This document shows, in pieces, positions 7,403 through 15,810 of a stretch of DNA of 35,351 bases; within the stretch, counting starts at the first letter, position 1, and each line of letters starts with the position of its first letter. A model generated the notes under the pieces. That model saw only the letters and a program-made list of their open reading frames with translations, ran no database searches and was not told the DNA's origin. The position numbers and the translations under genes were made by a program. The DNA is taken from assembly GCA_016931855.1 (NCBI GenBank), contig JAFGDZ010000008.1:1-35351 (forward strand), read 5' to 3'. Origin of the DNA: Bacteroidales bacterium. Its GTDB lineage: Bacteria > Bacteroidota > Bacteroidia > Bacteroidales > Tenuifilaceae.

Positions 7403-8109
7403 TGGAAAGCAAAAAGACAACCTGTGTTATTATTGACGATGAGCCCATTGCCATAAAAGTAATAGAGAACTACATAAATCGAGTTGAAGGCTTATGCATA
7501 AAGGGACGTTTTACCAACGCGCTAGATGCACTTGCAGTGATACGCAATGAGGACATAGACCTTGTTTTTCTGGATATCCAAATGCCCGGTATTAACGGAC
7601 TGGAATTTGTAAAATCCATGCAGCAACCGCCATCCATTATCTTCACCACTGCATTTAGAAACTTTGCCGCCGATGCTTTTGATGTTAATGCCGTGGACTA
7701 CCTAGTTAAGCCTATCCCCTTTGATCGATTCCTAAAATCAATAAACAAATTCTTTGATATAAGTAAATCTAGTTCCGCCGCCGATAACCAGCCGCCCTCG
7801 CCTACCAAGTACATCATACTAAAATCGGATAAAAAGAATTACAAAGTGGCACACACCGACATACTGTACATTGAAAGCATGGACGATTACATTAAAGTAC
7901 ACACCAATGCCCAAACGCTGGTATGCTACTTACGCTTAGCTGGAATTGAGGCTGAGCTAAACAACGACTGCTTTATTAGAATACACAGAGCATACATAAT
8001 AAACAAGCATCACATAACCGCATTTACCCAAACCCACGTTGAGATTAATGGGCAACCATTGCCAATAGGTCGAAACTATAGGGATAAAGTTGTTCCGCTA
8101 CTTAAGTAA
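7402..8109 (+). CDS. LytTR-family response regulator
   Basis: This 235-residue cytoplasmic regulator is the partner of the kinase whose stop codon it overlaps. Residues 6-120 are a receiver domain with the acidic pair D12-D13, phosphoacceptor D58 in VFLDIQMPG, and the conserved lysine in DYLVKPI. Residues about 137-235 form a LytTR DNA-binding domain (ILYIESMDDYIKVHT, then a central RIHRAYIIN and a C-terminal IGRNYRDKV). LytTR domains bind paired direct repeats, and one such pair occurs upstream of the operon at 6237-6266, suggesting autoregulation. Other targets are not evident. The ABC permease at 3262 has no matching repeat. Confidence 0.95.
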   Translation: MESKKTTCVIIDDEPIAIKVIENYINRVEGLCIKGRFTNALDALAVIRNEDIDLVFLDIQMPGINGLEFVKSMQQPPSIIFTTAFRNFAADAFDVNAVDYLVKPIPFDRFLKSINKFFDISKSSSAADNQPPSPTKYIILKSDKKNYKVAHTDILYIESMDDYIKVHTNAQTLVCYLRLAGIEAELNNDCFIRIHRAYIINKHHITAFTQTHVEINGQPLPIGRNYRDKVVPLLK

Positions 8110-8240
8110 AGGCAACTTAAGGTTTTTACACCAACAAGGACACAAGAACCGCTTTGGGGGTAGGGTACACCACATGCCCAAGTATCTTATGAGTAGAAAC
8201 AGAGATTTAAACTCTAGTGCTAACCATAAAATACAAGGCC

Positions 8241-9485
8241 ATGAAAACGCTCAGCATCATAACAGCAATCGTTCTAGGAGTTTTCGCCACCAATGGAGCA
8301 TTGGCCGAAAAACCTGAGAGCACCTATTTTCACTTAGCCAGTAACGCTAAGTACTACAAAACCTCATTTACAATGGCCTCGCACCTTGTTGTGCTACCAT
8401 TTAGCATAAACGGCTCCGACTCCCTAAACCTGATATTCGATACCGGTGTGGGCCGCACACTAATAACCGATTTACCCAATCCAAACGCCGTGAGCTTTAG
8501 CAATGTTCGCAGGGTAAGAATTAAAGGGTTGGGCAACAACGAGGGCGTTGAGGGCTACCTTTCCGATGGCAACGACCTATCCCTTGGCAAACTTAACGGA
8601 CAGCAACAGCAAGTGCTGGTTGTACCCAATAATGTTATAGACCTGTCGGCTAAGGTGGGTTACCGCGTGAATGGAGCCATAGGGCAATCCATATTCGAGA
8701 AGTTTATTGTGGAGATAAACTACGCCACACACACAGCTCAGTTTCACAACCCCAAGGAATTTAGAAAAAGGCTAAAACGCAACGAAGAGGTTATCCCCCT
8801 TGAGCTAATTAACGGGAAGCCCTACGTTACAGCCATTGTAACAATAAACGGGAAACAAATACCTGTTAAGCTGCTATTTGACACAGGCATGAGCTTTGCC
8901 CTTTGGCTCGACCCTAATAGCAATGAAGCCATTAGCCCTGGCGCATTGCAGCAAAAGGATGTACTTGGTCATGGAATCAGCGGTGAGCTAACGGGTACAG
9001 TATCTAGAATTGAGAAGTTCCAGCTAGGCTCCTTTGATTTCAACAATGTGGTAACAGCATTCCCCGACTCGTCGTCCATTGGCGAGGCAACCCGATACAA
9101 CAACCGTAACGGCAGCATTGGAGCAGAGCTATTCCGAAGGTTCAACGTAATTATCGACTACAGCAACCAGCGGCTAATACTCCGTAAGAATGGGCACTAC
9201 AAGGAACCGTTTAGGTACGATATGTCGGGCATAGATGTTAGCCCAATACTCCCAGGGCTACCCCTTTATAGAATTGCAGTGGTAAAGGATAACTCGCCAG
9301 CACAACAGGCTGGGCTAAGAGTAAACGATGAGCTTTACTCCATAAACGGAGTTCTTACCAAAAAAATGACGCTCCACGAAATAACCACCATGCTAAAAAA
9401 GAAGAGTGGCAAAACAATCAGAATTCAGGTTTACCGAAACGGGGAACTTGTTAAAGCTAAGTTTAAGCTTAGAGAGATGGTGTAA
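8241..9485 (+). CDS. Secreted retropepsin-like aspartyl protease with PDZ domain
   Basis: This protein of about 414 residues has two copies of the aspartyl-protease active-site motif, LIFDTGVGRTLI (D67) and LLFDTGMSFALWL (D214). They correspond to the two lobes of a pepsin-like protease made from tandem retropepsin units. A C-terminal PDZ domain (about 325-410) has the carboxylate-binding segment and SPAQQAGLRVNDELYSING. The first 22 residues form a signal peptide ending in ALA, which puts the protein in the periplasm or at the surface. ATG 8241 was chosen over an in-frame ATG at 8217 because the signal peptide begins there. Proteins of this build are common in Bacteroidota with few characterised. 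The gene follows the kinase operon by 131 bases and ends at a terminator. Confidence 0.85.
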   Translation: MKTLSIITAIVLGVFATNGALAEKPESTYFHLASNAKYYKTSFTMASHLVVLPFSINGSDSLNLIFDTGVGRTLITDLPNPNAVSFSNVRRVRIKGLGNNEGVEGYLSDGNDLSLGKLNGQQQQVLVVPNNVIDLSAKVGYRVNGAIGQSIFEKFIVEINYATHTAQFHNPKEFRKRLKRNEEVIPLELINGKPYVTAIVTINGKQIPVKLLFDTGMSFALWLDPNSNEAISPGALQQKDVLGHGISGELTGTVSRIEKFQLGSFDFNNVVTAFPDSSSIGEATRYNNRNGSIGAELFRRFNVIIDYSNQRLILRKNGHYKEPFRYDMSGIDVSPILPGLPLYRIAVVKDNSPAQQAGLRVNDELYSINGVLTKKMTLHEITTMLKKKSGKTIRIQVYRNGELVKAKFKLREMV

Positions 9486-9497
9486 CCATGCAAATGC

Positions 9498-9529
9498 AAA
9501 AGAGGTGGGACTAGCCACCTCTTTTTTTA
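9498..9529. terminator. Terminator between convergent genes
   Basis: The stem AGAGGTGG/CCACCTCT (9501-9508 with 9515-9522) is extended by A and T residues on either side and followed by seven T residues. It serves the protease gene and, read on the minus strand, the thiamine pyrophosphokinase gene. Confidence 0.88.
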
Positions 9530-9531
9530 TT

Positions 9532-10182
9532 TTAATACGTTTGAAAAACCACTAACCAGCCATCGTCCAGTTCAAGCTTAAACCAGTGGCCCAAGCTCTC
9601 ATTCAAAGTCCCCATCCAAAGCTCTGGAAGGGGGCTTTTCTCTAATGGATACAATAGGTTATGAGTTGTTACGCGTGTTGTTGGATTTGTTGAGAAAAAC
9701 GACACCTGTTGCCCCTTATAGCTGGCAAATTGCTTGGTTTTATGCGTAACCGATAGAATGCCGTGATCGGTAAACGCCTGCACGCTAACACCAAGCTCAT
9801 CGTACCGCGATAGCAACCCAATATTGCCCAACGTGTGATCCTCGCGCAAACCTGTTGCTCCCAGAATGGCAATGTTACCATAGCCCCTCTCCTTGCACCA
9901 AAGCACCGCTTTGGTTAGGTCGTTCGAATACTGATCGGGAAAATGGTAAAGCCTATCGGCAAAGCGATCCTTTAGCTCGGATGGAAACGAGTCCAAATCG
10001 CCCACAATGGCAGTTGGCTCCATACCAAAGGCTATGAGGTTTGCCACTGCCCCATCGCAGCAAACAACAACCCGTGCGCTACGCAGCACCTGTAAAGGCT
10101 GCTCGGCATCGGGAAACTTGCCATTTGCCAGAACCACACAATCCGCTTCACAAAGGCCCTTAAGCCAATCCTCTTTAATCAT
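9532..10182 (-). CDS. thiN: Thiamine pyrophosphokinase
   Basis: This 216-residue cytoplasmic enzyme transfers pyrophosphate from ATP to thiamine, giving thiamine diphosphate. Conserved parts are CCDGAVANL, IVGDLDSF with the metal-binding aspartates, the SNDLTKAV helix, and ILGATGLREDHTLGNIGLL. The C-terminal beta-sandwich that binds thiamine follows at about 150-216. It is the last gene of the minus-strand operon receptor - PnuT-type transporter - kinase, five bases after the transporter stop. Taking up free thiamine and converting it at once to the diphosphate fits that order. Control is expected from the TPP riboswitch at 13573-13646. The short symbol follows the Pfam/COG naming for this family. 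Confidence 0.93.
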   Translation of the reverse strand: MIKEDWLKGLCEADCVVLANGKFPDAEQPLQVLRSARVVVCCDGAVANLIAFGMEPTAIVGDLDSFPSELKDRFADRLYHFPDQYSNDLTKAVLWCKERGYGNIAILGATGLREDHTLGNIGLLSRYDELGVSVQAFTDHGILSVTHKTKQFASYKGQQVSFFSTNPTTRVTTHNLLYPLEKSPLPELWMGTLNESLGHWFKLELDDGWLVVFQTY

Positions 10183-10187
10183 TGCTG

Positions 10188-10793
10188 TTACTTACCGTTT
10201 ATACCTTCTAGTGCCTGTTGCTTCATGGTTCTCTTCCATTCAAAATAGCCCACAACCGACATGCTAAAGTAGAAAATAAATAGCACCGATGTTGGATAAA
10301 GCCCCTTGTAAACGTAAAGCACCAACGACACCAAGTTAACAACTACCCATAACCACCATTGCTCTAGTATTTTATGCGTTAGCATCCATGTGGCTACAAT
10401 GCTAAGGGCGGTAGTAAAGGCATCGCCATAGGGAACAGGAGAATCGGTGTAATTTATAAGCACATAGGCAATAATGCCGAATAATGCAATGGAAATGGGA
10501 ACTAGAGCAAATAGCTGCCGCAGGGTTATTCTTGTTACAGGCAAATCGTCGGCAACATCGGGCTTAACACCCCTAAACCATTTCCACCAGCCATAAATAC
10601 TAATAAGTACATAGTAAACCTGCAAGCCCATATCGGCATAAAACTTAGAAACGTAGAATACATAAACGTAAAACGCCGATGTAAGCAATCCCAAAGGCCA
10701 TAGCCATATGTTCTGCTTTATCTCAAGGTAAAGGTATATTAGGCCAAATATGGTGCCTAGAACCTCGATGTAGTTGTTAATTAGCCATTGCAT
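10188..10793 (-). CDS. pnuT: PnuC-family transporter, probably thiamine permease PnuT
   Basis: This protein of about 201 residues has six to seven membrane segments and belongs to the PnuC family of vitamin transporters. PnuC takes up nicotinamide riboside, whereas the PnuT branch takes up thiamine. The sequence alone does not separate them here. Context does: a TPP riboswitch, a TonB receptor and thiamine pyrophosphokinase share the transcription unit. The family pattern is seen in WLWPLGLLTSAFYVYVFYVSKFYADMGLQVYYVLISIYGWW and in the ending VGYFEWKR. ATG at 10793 was chosen. The frame stays open to 10895, but that part translates heptamer repeats and has no family similarity. Confidence 0.88.
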   Translation of the reverse strand: MQWLINNYIEVLGTIFGLIYLYLEIKQNIWLWPLGLLTSAFYVYVFYVSKFYADMGLQVYYVLISIYGWWKWFRGVKPDVADDLPVTRITLRQLFALVPISIALFGIIAYVLINYTDSPVPYGDAFTTALSIVATWMLTHKILEQWWLWVVVNLVSLVLYVYKGLYPTSVLFIFYFSMSVVGYFEWKRTMKQQALEGINGK

Positions 10794-10812
10794 GGGAAGG
10801 AAGATGGTTAAA

Positions 10813-10950
10813 GGTGAATCGTGAAAAGTGAAAGGTGAAAAGTGAAACGACAATACACAAGACACAAGACACCAAATACTAAACAATAGATACAAGTTAC
10901 TTAAGAAAGTAACTTGTAACTTGTAACTTGTAACTCGTAACCTGTAACTA
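10813..10950. repeat. Heptamer-periodic spacer with an 11-bp inverted repeat
   Basis: Several runs have a 7-base period: gtgaaag-type at 10813-10850, acacaag-type at about 10855-10873 and taacttg-type at 10909-10948. At 10892-10917 two 11-base arms (ACAAGTTACTT and its exact complement) flank a 4-base loop, forming a strong hairpin in the operon's messenger between receptor and transporter. There is no T-run. A related spacer in opposite orientation occurs at 15811-15952. Confidence 0.75.
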
Positions 10951-10952
10951 TT

Positions 10953-13421
10953 TTAAAACTCTACGCCAAGTTTAAACATAAAGTTTGTACCGGCTTGTGG
11001 GTAAAGTCCAATATCGTCAGAAACAGAGTTGTCGGCTTGGAATGCAGCGCGGTAAACCCAAGCATTTGCCTCATACTTACTATTGAAAACGTTGTTGGCG
11101 TAGGCCTCAAGTACTACAGACTTTGTTCCCTTAAGCTTAAAGCGAAAGTCAACCTTCACGTTATTCACAAAGTAGGCATCAAGCATACGATCTGTGCTTG
11201 AGGTGTTATCGATATACTGATCGCCAACATACTTTGATATTAGCGATACGCCAAGCCACTTTAGCGGCTCAAACCTTACTTGGCTCGATGCCACCACGTT
11301 TGGCGAGAACGATATATCTGTAGTACCCAACTTATTGCTAGTCTGCACTTGCACATCATTTACCTCAATGGGCGTCCAATCGGTACTATTATCATACAAA
11401 TCGATATACTCCACAAAGTTCTCAATTTTGTTCTGGCTTACCGATAGGCTTGCATCCCAGCGAAGCATGCTAAATGGCTTAAGGCTAGTGGTAAGCTCAA
11501 CGCCCCTTCTATAGCTCTTTTCAACGTTATCCATTAGTGGATAACCCACATCGCTTAGTTTACCTGTTAGCACAAGCTGATCGCGGTAATCCATATAAAA
11601 CAGGTTAAGCCCTAGCGCAAAAATCTGCGATTTAAGGCTGTAGCCTAACTCATAATCCATAAGCATTTCAGGCTCTGGAACGTTACTTCCGCCCTTTTTC
11701 ATGGCATCCTTAATATCGGCACGGGTTGGTTCACGGTGCGCAATGCCAAAAGAAAAGAAAGCGCTTTGCGCTGGGCTAATTTCCACCGACAGTCCCGTTT
11801 TGGGGTTAAAGAAACCCCAAGAGTGCTGCTGAGTTAAATCTACCATATCATCATCGGCACCAGACATTTCGTACGAGATATTGCGATACTGTACATCCCC
11901 AAATACCGACACCCTGTTAGTAACCTGCCACATTGCCTTGGCAAAAACGTTAAAATCATCCTTTACACCAGTATTCCTGTACCACTCGTAGTCCTTAGGT
12001 ACACCAGCGTTAACCGATGTCCACAGCAAGTTACCAAAGTGGTCGCCATCGTATCGGTTCCAACCTCCACCAATTGTGGCATCTATGGCATCTTTCCTGT
12101 AGTTTAGCGATAGGGTTGTACCATAAAACAGGTTATCCATTTGCTTTTGCCGAATAAGATCGGTTATAGCGTAGGTAACACCCCCTATAGCAACAGGTTG
12201 CAAACCATAATCTTTAAACTCTACGACTGGTTTATACTGCTCATAGTAACCCTCGCCATCGGTTAGGTGAAGCGCTGTGTTTAGGGTAAGCTCCTGCAAC
12301 AGCTGGTGGCTGTAGGTTAAGTGGTAGTGCGTTTGGGTGTAGTTATCGGTTTCATTATCGTAGAAACGGGTAACTCCATTTGCATCCTTATACTTTCCTG
12401 CTGGGTTATAGGTACGATCAGTCGCTAACTTATCAGGCGAAATACCCTCCCAAGTAATACCTGTATGCTGCTCGCCATGAATTAGGTTAAAGCGAAGAAT
12501 GCTTTTTGCTGTATGCCATGCACCAGTAGTAAAGAATGAGCGATGATCGGAAAAGCCCCTATCGATATAGCCATCGGACTCAACCTTTGAGTAGCGCGCC
12601 TCAAAGCTAAACTTATCGTTAATTAGGCCTGTTCCAATCTTTGCTGCCGTTTTAAGTGCTCCAAAGGAACCAGCAGTGGCTTCAACACCGGCAAAAGCCT
12701 CTGATTTAAGGGTTACCGTTTGAAAGTTAACTGTAGCACCAAACGCAGCCGATCCATTGGTTGATGTGCCCACGCCACGCTGAACCTGCACGTTATCAAC
12801 AGAGCTAGTAAAATCGGGCATATTAACCCAGTAAACGCCTTGCGACTCGGCGTCGTTTAGCGGAATTCCGTTTACGGTTACGTTAATACGGGTCATATCG
12901 CTGCCGCGAATACGAAAGGCGGTGTTCCCCACACCCGTTCCCCCCTCTGAGGTTGCCACAACCGATGGGATTAGCTCCAAAAGGTAGGGCACATCAAAGC
13001 CCGAGTTCCTGTCCTTTATCTCGTCGGCATTTAACGTGGTTTGGGCAATGGGCATTCTGGAACTGGCGCGGGTTGCACTAACCACTGCAGCCTCACCCAT
13101 TATGCTCTCGGGCTTTAGCTGCACAAGAACAAGCTCATTTGCGGTAAGGTTTATATCAATTATCTGCTTCTTATAGCCTACAAAAGAAACAGCTATGCTG
13201 TAACTCCCCGCACGGAGAGTTGTTAGCGTAAATTCCCCCTCGCGATTTGTATAAACACCCTGTAAAGAGTTATCAAGCATAACAGTTGCACCAACAAGCG
13301 CATTCCCATTCTCATCGGTAACCCTACCTGTAATTTTAAGGCTACCATCCACTCTATCTGGATTTGCCAAGGTAACAAGGCAAATCAGCTGCAAAAGCAG
13401 CGCAAAAGAAAAACTCTTCAT
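10953..13421 (-). CDS. TonB-dependent outer-membrane receptor, probable thiamine receptor (OMR1 type)
   Basis: This 822-residue outer-membrane protein begins with a signal peptide (cleaved near residue 19-20, after LVTLA). A CarboxypepD_reg-like beta-sandwich domain follows (about 28-110, with GRVTDENGNALVGATV). A plug domain at about 125-235 is marked by TTLNADEIKDRNSG and RIRGSDMTRINVTVNGIPLND. The rest is a 22-strand barrel with a C-terminal aromatic ending GVEF. It is the first gene of the thiamine uptake operon and sits 152 bases after the TPP riboswitch. From that arrangement the imported substrate is thiamine or a phosphate ester of it; comparative work on Bacteroidota thiamine regulons calls such receptors OMR1. 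There is no SusD partner, which also favours a small cofactor over a glycan. Confidence 0.9.
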   Translation of the reverse strand: MKSFSFALLLQLICLVTLANPDRVDGSLKITGRVTDENGNALVGATVMLDNSLQGVYTNREGEFTLTTLRAGSYSIAVSFVGYKKQIIDINLTANELVLVQLKPESIMGEAAVVSATRASSRMPIAQTTLNADEIKDRNSGFDVPYLLELIPSVVATSEGGTGVGNTAFRIRGSDMTRINVTVNGIPLNDAESQGVYWVNMPDFTSSVDNVQVQRGVGTSTNGSAAFGATVNFQTVTLKSEAFAGVEATAGSFGALKTAAKIGTGLINDKFSFEARYSKVESDGYIDRGFSDHRSFFTTGAWHTAKSILRFNLIHGEQHTGITWEGISPDKLATDRTYNPAGKYKDANGVTRFYDNETDNYTQTHYHLTYSHQLLQELTLNTALHLTDGEGYYEQYKPVVEFKDYGLQPVAIGGVTYAITDLIRQKQMDNLFYGTTLSLNYRKDAIDATIGGGWNRYDGDHFGNLLWTSVNAGVPKDYEWYRNTGVKDDFNVFAKAMWQVTNRVSVFGDVQYRNISYEMSGADDDMVDLTQQHSWGFFNPKTGLSVEISPAQSAFFSFGIAHREPTRADIKDAMKKGGSNVPEPEMLMDYELGYSLKSQIFALGLNLFYMDYRDQLVLTGKLSDVGYPLMDNVEKSYRRGVELTTSLKPFSMLRWDASLSVSQNKIENFVEYIDLYDNSTDWTPIEVNDVQVQTSNKLGTTDISFSPNVVASSQVRFEPLKWLGVSLISKYVGDQYIDNTSSTDRMLDAYFVNNVKVDFRFKLKGTKSVVLEAYANNVFNSKYEANAWVYRAAFQADNSVSDDIGLYPQAGTNFMFKLGVEF

Positions 13422-13572
13422 TAAAAAAGCTCCTTTAATTGGTTAATAAATTAACTGCCTAGCCAATAGCATTTACATACAAGCAACGGTGTGCACAGTC
13501 CGTTTGCAAGCCTACAATGCTATTCGCAACCAAAAAAAAGGGGAAATAATACTGGGATCGTAAGTAAAGCTC

Positions 13573-13646
13573 TTTTCCCTTCGCCGGTACTACCCGGATC
13601 AGGTTCAAAGGGTATGATCTCAGCCCTATGTATTAAGGCACCCCCA
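13573..13646 (-). ncRNA. TPP riboswitch (THI element)
   Basis: Read on the minus strand, the segment carries the conserved TPP aptamer parts in order: a G-rich P1 start with GGGTGCC, the pyrimidine-sensor CTGAGA (complement at 13618-13623), AACCTGATC (complement about 13597-13606), GGGTA, and ACCGGCGAAGGGA. It controls the receptor/transporter/kinase operon by binding thiamine diphosphate. A possible terminator lies beyond it: GGGAAA of the aptamer end (13574-13579) can pair with TTTCCC at 13541-13546, which is followed by eight T residues on the minus strand. The rest of 13422-13834 holds the leader of this operon and the moeA promoter region. Confidence 0.96.
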
Positions 13647-13834
13647 AAAGTAAATCGGCACAAAGTTATACCCAATAAACCTAATAACCCAAGATTTGTT
13701 CGACAAAAACGGAATGTTCACCATTTCCACAAAAAAGGTAAACAGGCTAATTCCGAGAAACAATTAAATGCATATCGCTTTCCTTTCACACCAATTATTA
13801 CCAAATTTGCGAAGTACCACAATAATTTCATTTT

Positions 13835-15016
13835 ATGATACCTCTACATCAGGCCATAAGCATAGTAATGGAATCGGGAAATAGAACCACAACACCCGAA
13901 AAGGTTGATTTTATTCAGTCTCTAGGCCGAGTTCTTGCTGCCAACGTTAGCTCCGACCTTAACATGCCGCCCTTTAACAAAACGGCGGTTGATGGCTACG
14001 CCTGTCGCATGGCCGATGCGTATCAAGAGCTGGAGGTAGTTGAGGTTATTCCTGCCGGGAAAGCGCCCTCAAAGGTTATAAACCAAGGACAATGTGCCAA
14101 GATTATGACTGGCGCCATGATACCCCAAGGAGCCGATTGCGTGCTTATGGTAGAGGACACCAAGGAAATATCTGAAAACAGAATTGCATTCACGGGTAAA
14201 TCGGTAAAATCAAACATTTGCCTCTTAGGCGAGGATATTAAGAAGAACGACATAGCCCTAACAAAAGGCACAACCATTGAGCCTCATCATATTGCCATTA
14301 TGGCAGCCGTTGGTTGCACCCAACCAGAGGTGAGCGCTAAGCCACGCGTAGCAATCCTATCAACGGGCGACGAGCTGGTTGAACCCAGCATTGCTCCTGC
14401 CATGGGACAAATTAGGAACAGCAACGGGCACCAGCTAATTGCGCAAGTGATTAAAGCGGGTGGAGAGCCGCACTACTTTGGCATTATTGAGGATTCCGAG
14501 GATGCTACCCGTGCAGCCATAGCAAAGGCAATAGCCGAGAACGATATGGTTCTACTAACAGGCGGCGTATCCATGGGCGATTTTGACTTTGTGCCCAAGA
14601 TAATGGCAGAGCTGGGCATTAAAATCCATTTCGATAGCATTGCCGTTCAGCCCGGAAAGCCCACCACCTTTGGCACCGTTAATGGTAAGCTGATATTTGG
14701 GCTACCAGGAAACCCTGTATCCTCTCTATTCCAGTTCGATTTACTGGTAAAACCAGCAATACGTAAGGCACTAGGCGCATCAGAAACCACTCCATCAACA
14801 GTAAAGCTGCCGCTAGGCAGCTGCTACAAGCGCAAAAAGACCGAGCGCTTGGCGCTAATTCCTGTTGAGATTAACGACAAGGGCGAGGTAAACCCTGTAA
14901 ATTTTAATGGCTCGGCACATATATTTGCCATTGCAAACGCAAACGCGGTGGCGCTAATTCCACAGGGCGTTGCAGAGCTTCAAAAAGGAGATTTTGTTGA
15001 TGTTAGACCACTATAA
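13835..15016 (+). CDS. moeA: Molybdopterin molybdenumtransferase
   Basis: This 393-residue cytoplasmic enzyme inserts molybdate into adenylylated molybdopterin, the last common step of molybdenum cofactor synthesis. Domains follow the usual MoeA order. The N-terminal part has PFNKTAVDGYAC near residue 47. The MogA-like domain III has ILSTGDELVEP, GQIRNSNGHQL and LLTGGVSMGDFDFVP. The end has FGLPGNPVSSLFQFDLLVKPAI and a C-terminal beta barrel. Length is normal. It is the first gene of the moeA-moaA-moaC-MOSC/mogA cluster and overlaps moaA by 17 bases. It diverges from the thiamine operon. With tungsten instead of molybdenum the same enzyme type is used, so the metal cannot be told from the gene. 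Confidence 0.95.
   Translation: MIPLHQAISIVMESGNRTTTPEKVDFIQSLGRVLAANVSSDLNMPPFNKTAVDGYACRMADAYQELEVVEVIPAGKAPSKVINQGQCAKIMTGAMIPQGADCVLMVEDTKEISENRIAFTGKSVKSNICLLGEDIKKNDIALTKGTTIEPHHIAIMAAVGCTQPEVSAKPRVAILSTGDELVEPSIAPAMGQIRNSNGHQLIAQVIKAGGEPHYFGIIEDSEDATRAAIAKAIAENDMVLLTGGVSMGDFDFVPKIMAELGIKIHFDSIAVQPGKPTTFGTVNGKLIFGLPGNPVSSLFQFDLLVKPAIRKALGASETTPSTVKLPLGSCYKRKKTERLALIPVEINDKGEVNPVNFNGSAHIFAIANANAVALIPQGVAELQKGDFVDVRPL
14985..14990 (+). promoter_or_regulatory. Shine-Dalgarno sequence deciding the moaA start
   Basis: AAGGAG lies inside the end of moeA, nine bases before ATG 15000. It is one of the few clear ribosome binding sites in the window and supports 15000 over the in-frame ATG at 14970, suggesting translational coupling with moeA. 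Confidence 0.7.
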
Positions 15017-15800
15017 TCGCCACATAACCTACCTACGCATATCGGTAACCGATAGGTGTAACCTTAGGTGCCAGTACTGCATGCCCGAGGAGGGCATAAA
15101 ATCGCTGCCCCACAACGAGATTCTCACCTTTGATGAGATTGTTGATGTTGTAAAGGAGGCCGTTTCGCTAGGCGTTAACAAGGTTAGGCTCACTGGCGGC
15201 GAACCGCTGGTGCGCAAAGGCGTAGTTGAGCTGGTTAGGATGATTGCCCAAATTAAGGGCATCACCGATTTTGGCATGACCTCAAACGGCATTCTGCTAA
15301 AGCAATTCGCGCAGCAGCTAAAGGATGCGGGGCTTCAGCGTATAAACATCAGCCTAGATACACTAAACCCCCATAAGTTCAGAGAGCTAACCCGTGGCGG
15401 AGAACTTGCACAGGTATTGGAGGGTATTGATGCCGCAAAAGCGGCAGGGCTGCACCCCATAAAGCTTAACTGCGTAATAAAGAAGTCGTCGCAGGAGCCC
15501 GATGCCCAGCAAGTAAATGCCTTTGCCGAGCAGAATGGGCTTCAGGTGCGCTTCATTCACCAAATGGATTTAGAAAAGGGCGAGTTCTCTGTTGTTGAAG
15601 GTGGCGAGGGTGGTAACTGCGCCATATGCAACCGATTACGACTAACTGCAAACGGCTACATTAACCCATGCCTATTTAACGAGGCCGGTTTCAGCGTTAG
15701 GCAGCTGGGCGTTCGCCAAGCCATACTTGCCGCAGTTGATGCCAAACCCAAGTGCGGAAGCCATAACCATAGCGGAGAATTTTATAATATTGGAGGATGA
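15000..15800 (+). CDS. moaA: GTP 3',8-cyclase (MoaA), short form
   Basis: This radical-SAM enzyme of 266 residues makes (8S)-3',8-cyclo-GTP, which MoaC converts to cyclic pyranopterin. The SAM cluster cysteines are C20, C24 and C27 (RCNLRCQYC), and LTGGEPL follows. The C-terminal cluster motif C-x2-C-x13-C is complete (C207, C210, C224) and contains the GTP-binding arginines in CNRLRLT. The protein ends in the conserved Gly-Gly. MoaA is usually about 320-340 residues; here some 50-60 residues between RFIHQMD and the second cluster are missing, with the reading frame intact. All known catalytic residues that I can place remain, so it is probably active. A MoaA-like paralogue with another role cannot be excluded. 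Confidence 0.85.
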   Translation: MLDHYNRHITYLRISVTDRCNLRCQYCMPEEGIKSLPHNEILTFDEIVDVVKEAVSLGVNKVRLTGGEPLVRKGVVELVRMIAQIKGITDFGMTSNGILLKQFAQQLKDAGLQRINISLDTLNPHKFRELTRGGELAQVLEGIDAAKAAGLHPIKLNCVIKKSSQEPDAQQVNAFAEQNGLQVRFIHQMDLEKGEFSVVEGGEGGNCAICNRLRLTANGYINPCLFNEAGFSVRQLGVRQAILAAVDAKPKCGSHNHSGEFYNIGG

Positions 15801-15810
15801 TAGGGTTGGG

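Noticed and set aside
10794-10895. N-terminal extension of the PnuT-type permease
   Set aside because: The extra 34 residues translate the heptamer-repeat spacer; the family similarity begins at the ATG at 10793.
10813-10950. CRISPR-like array
   Set aside because: The units are seven bases long, directly adjacent and drifting, with no spacers and no cas genes.
13491-13838. Open frame of 115 codons on the plus strand
   Set aside because: It covers the antisense of the TPP riboswitch and the leader region, has low-complexity composition and resembles no protein.
15000-15800. moaA as a pseudogene
   Set aside because: It is short, but the frame is intact and every conserved cysteine and the terminal Gly-Gly are present.
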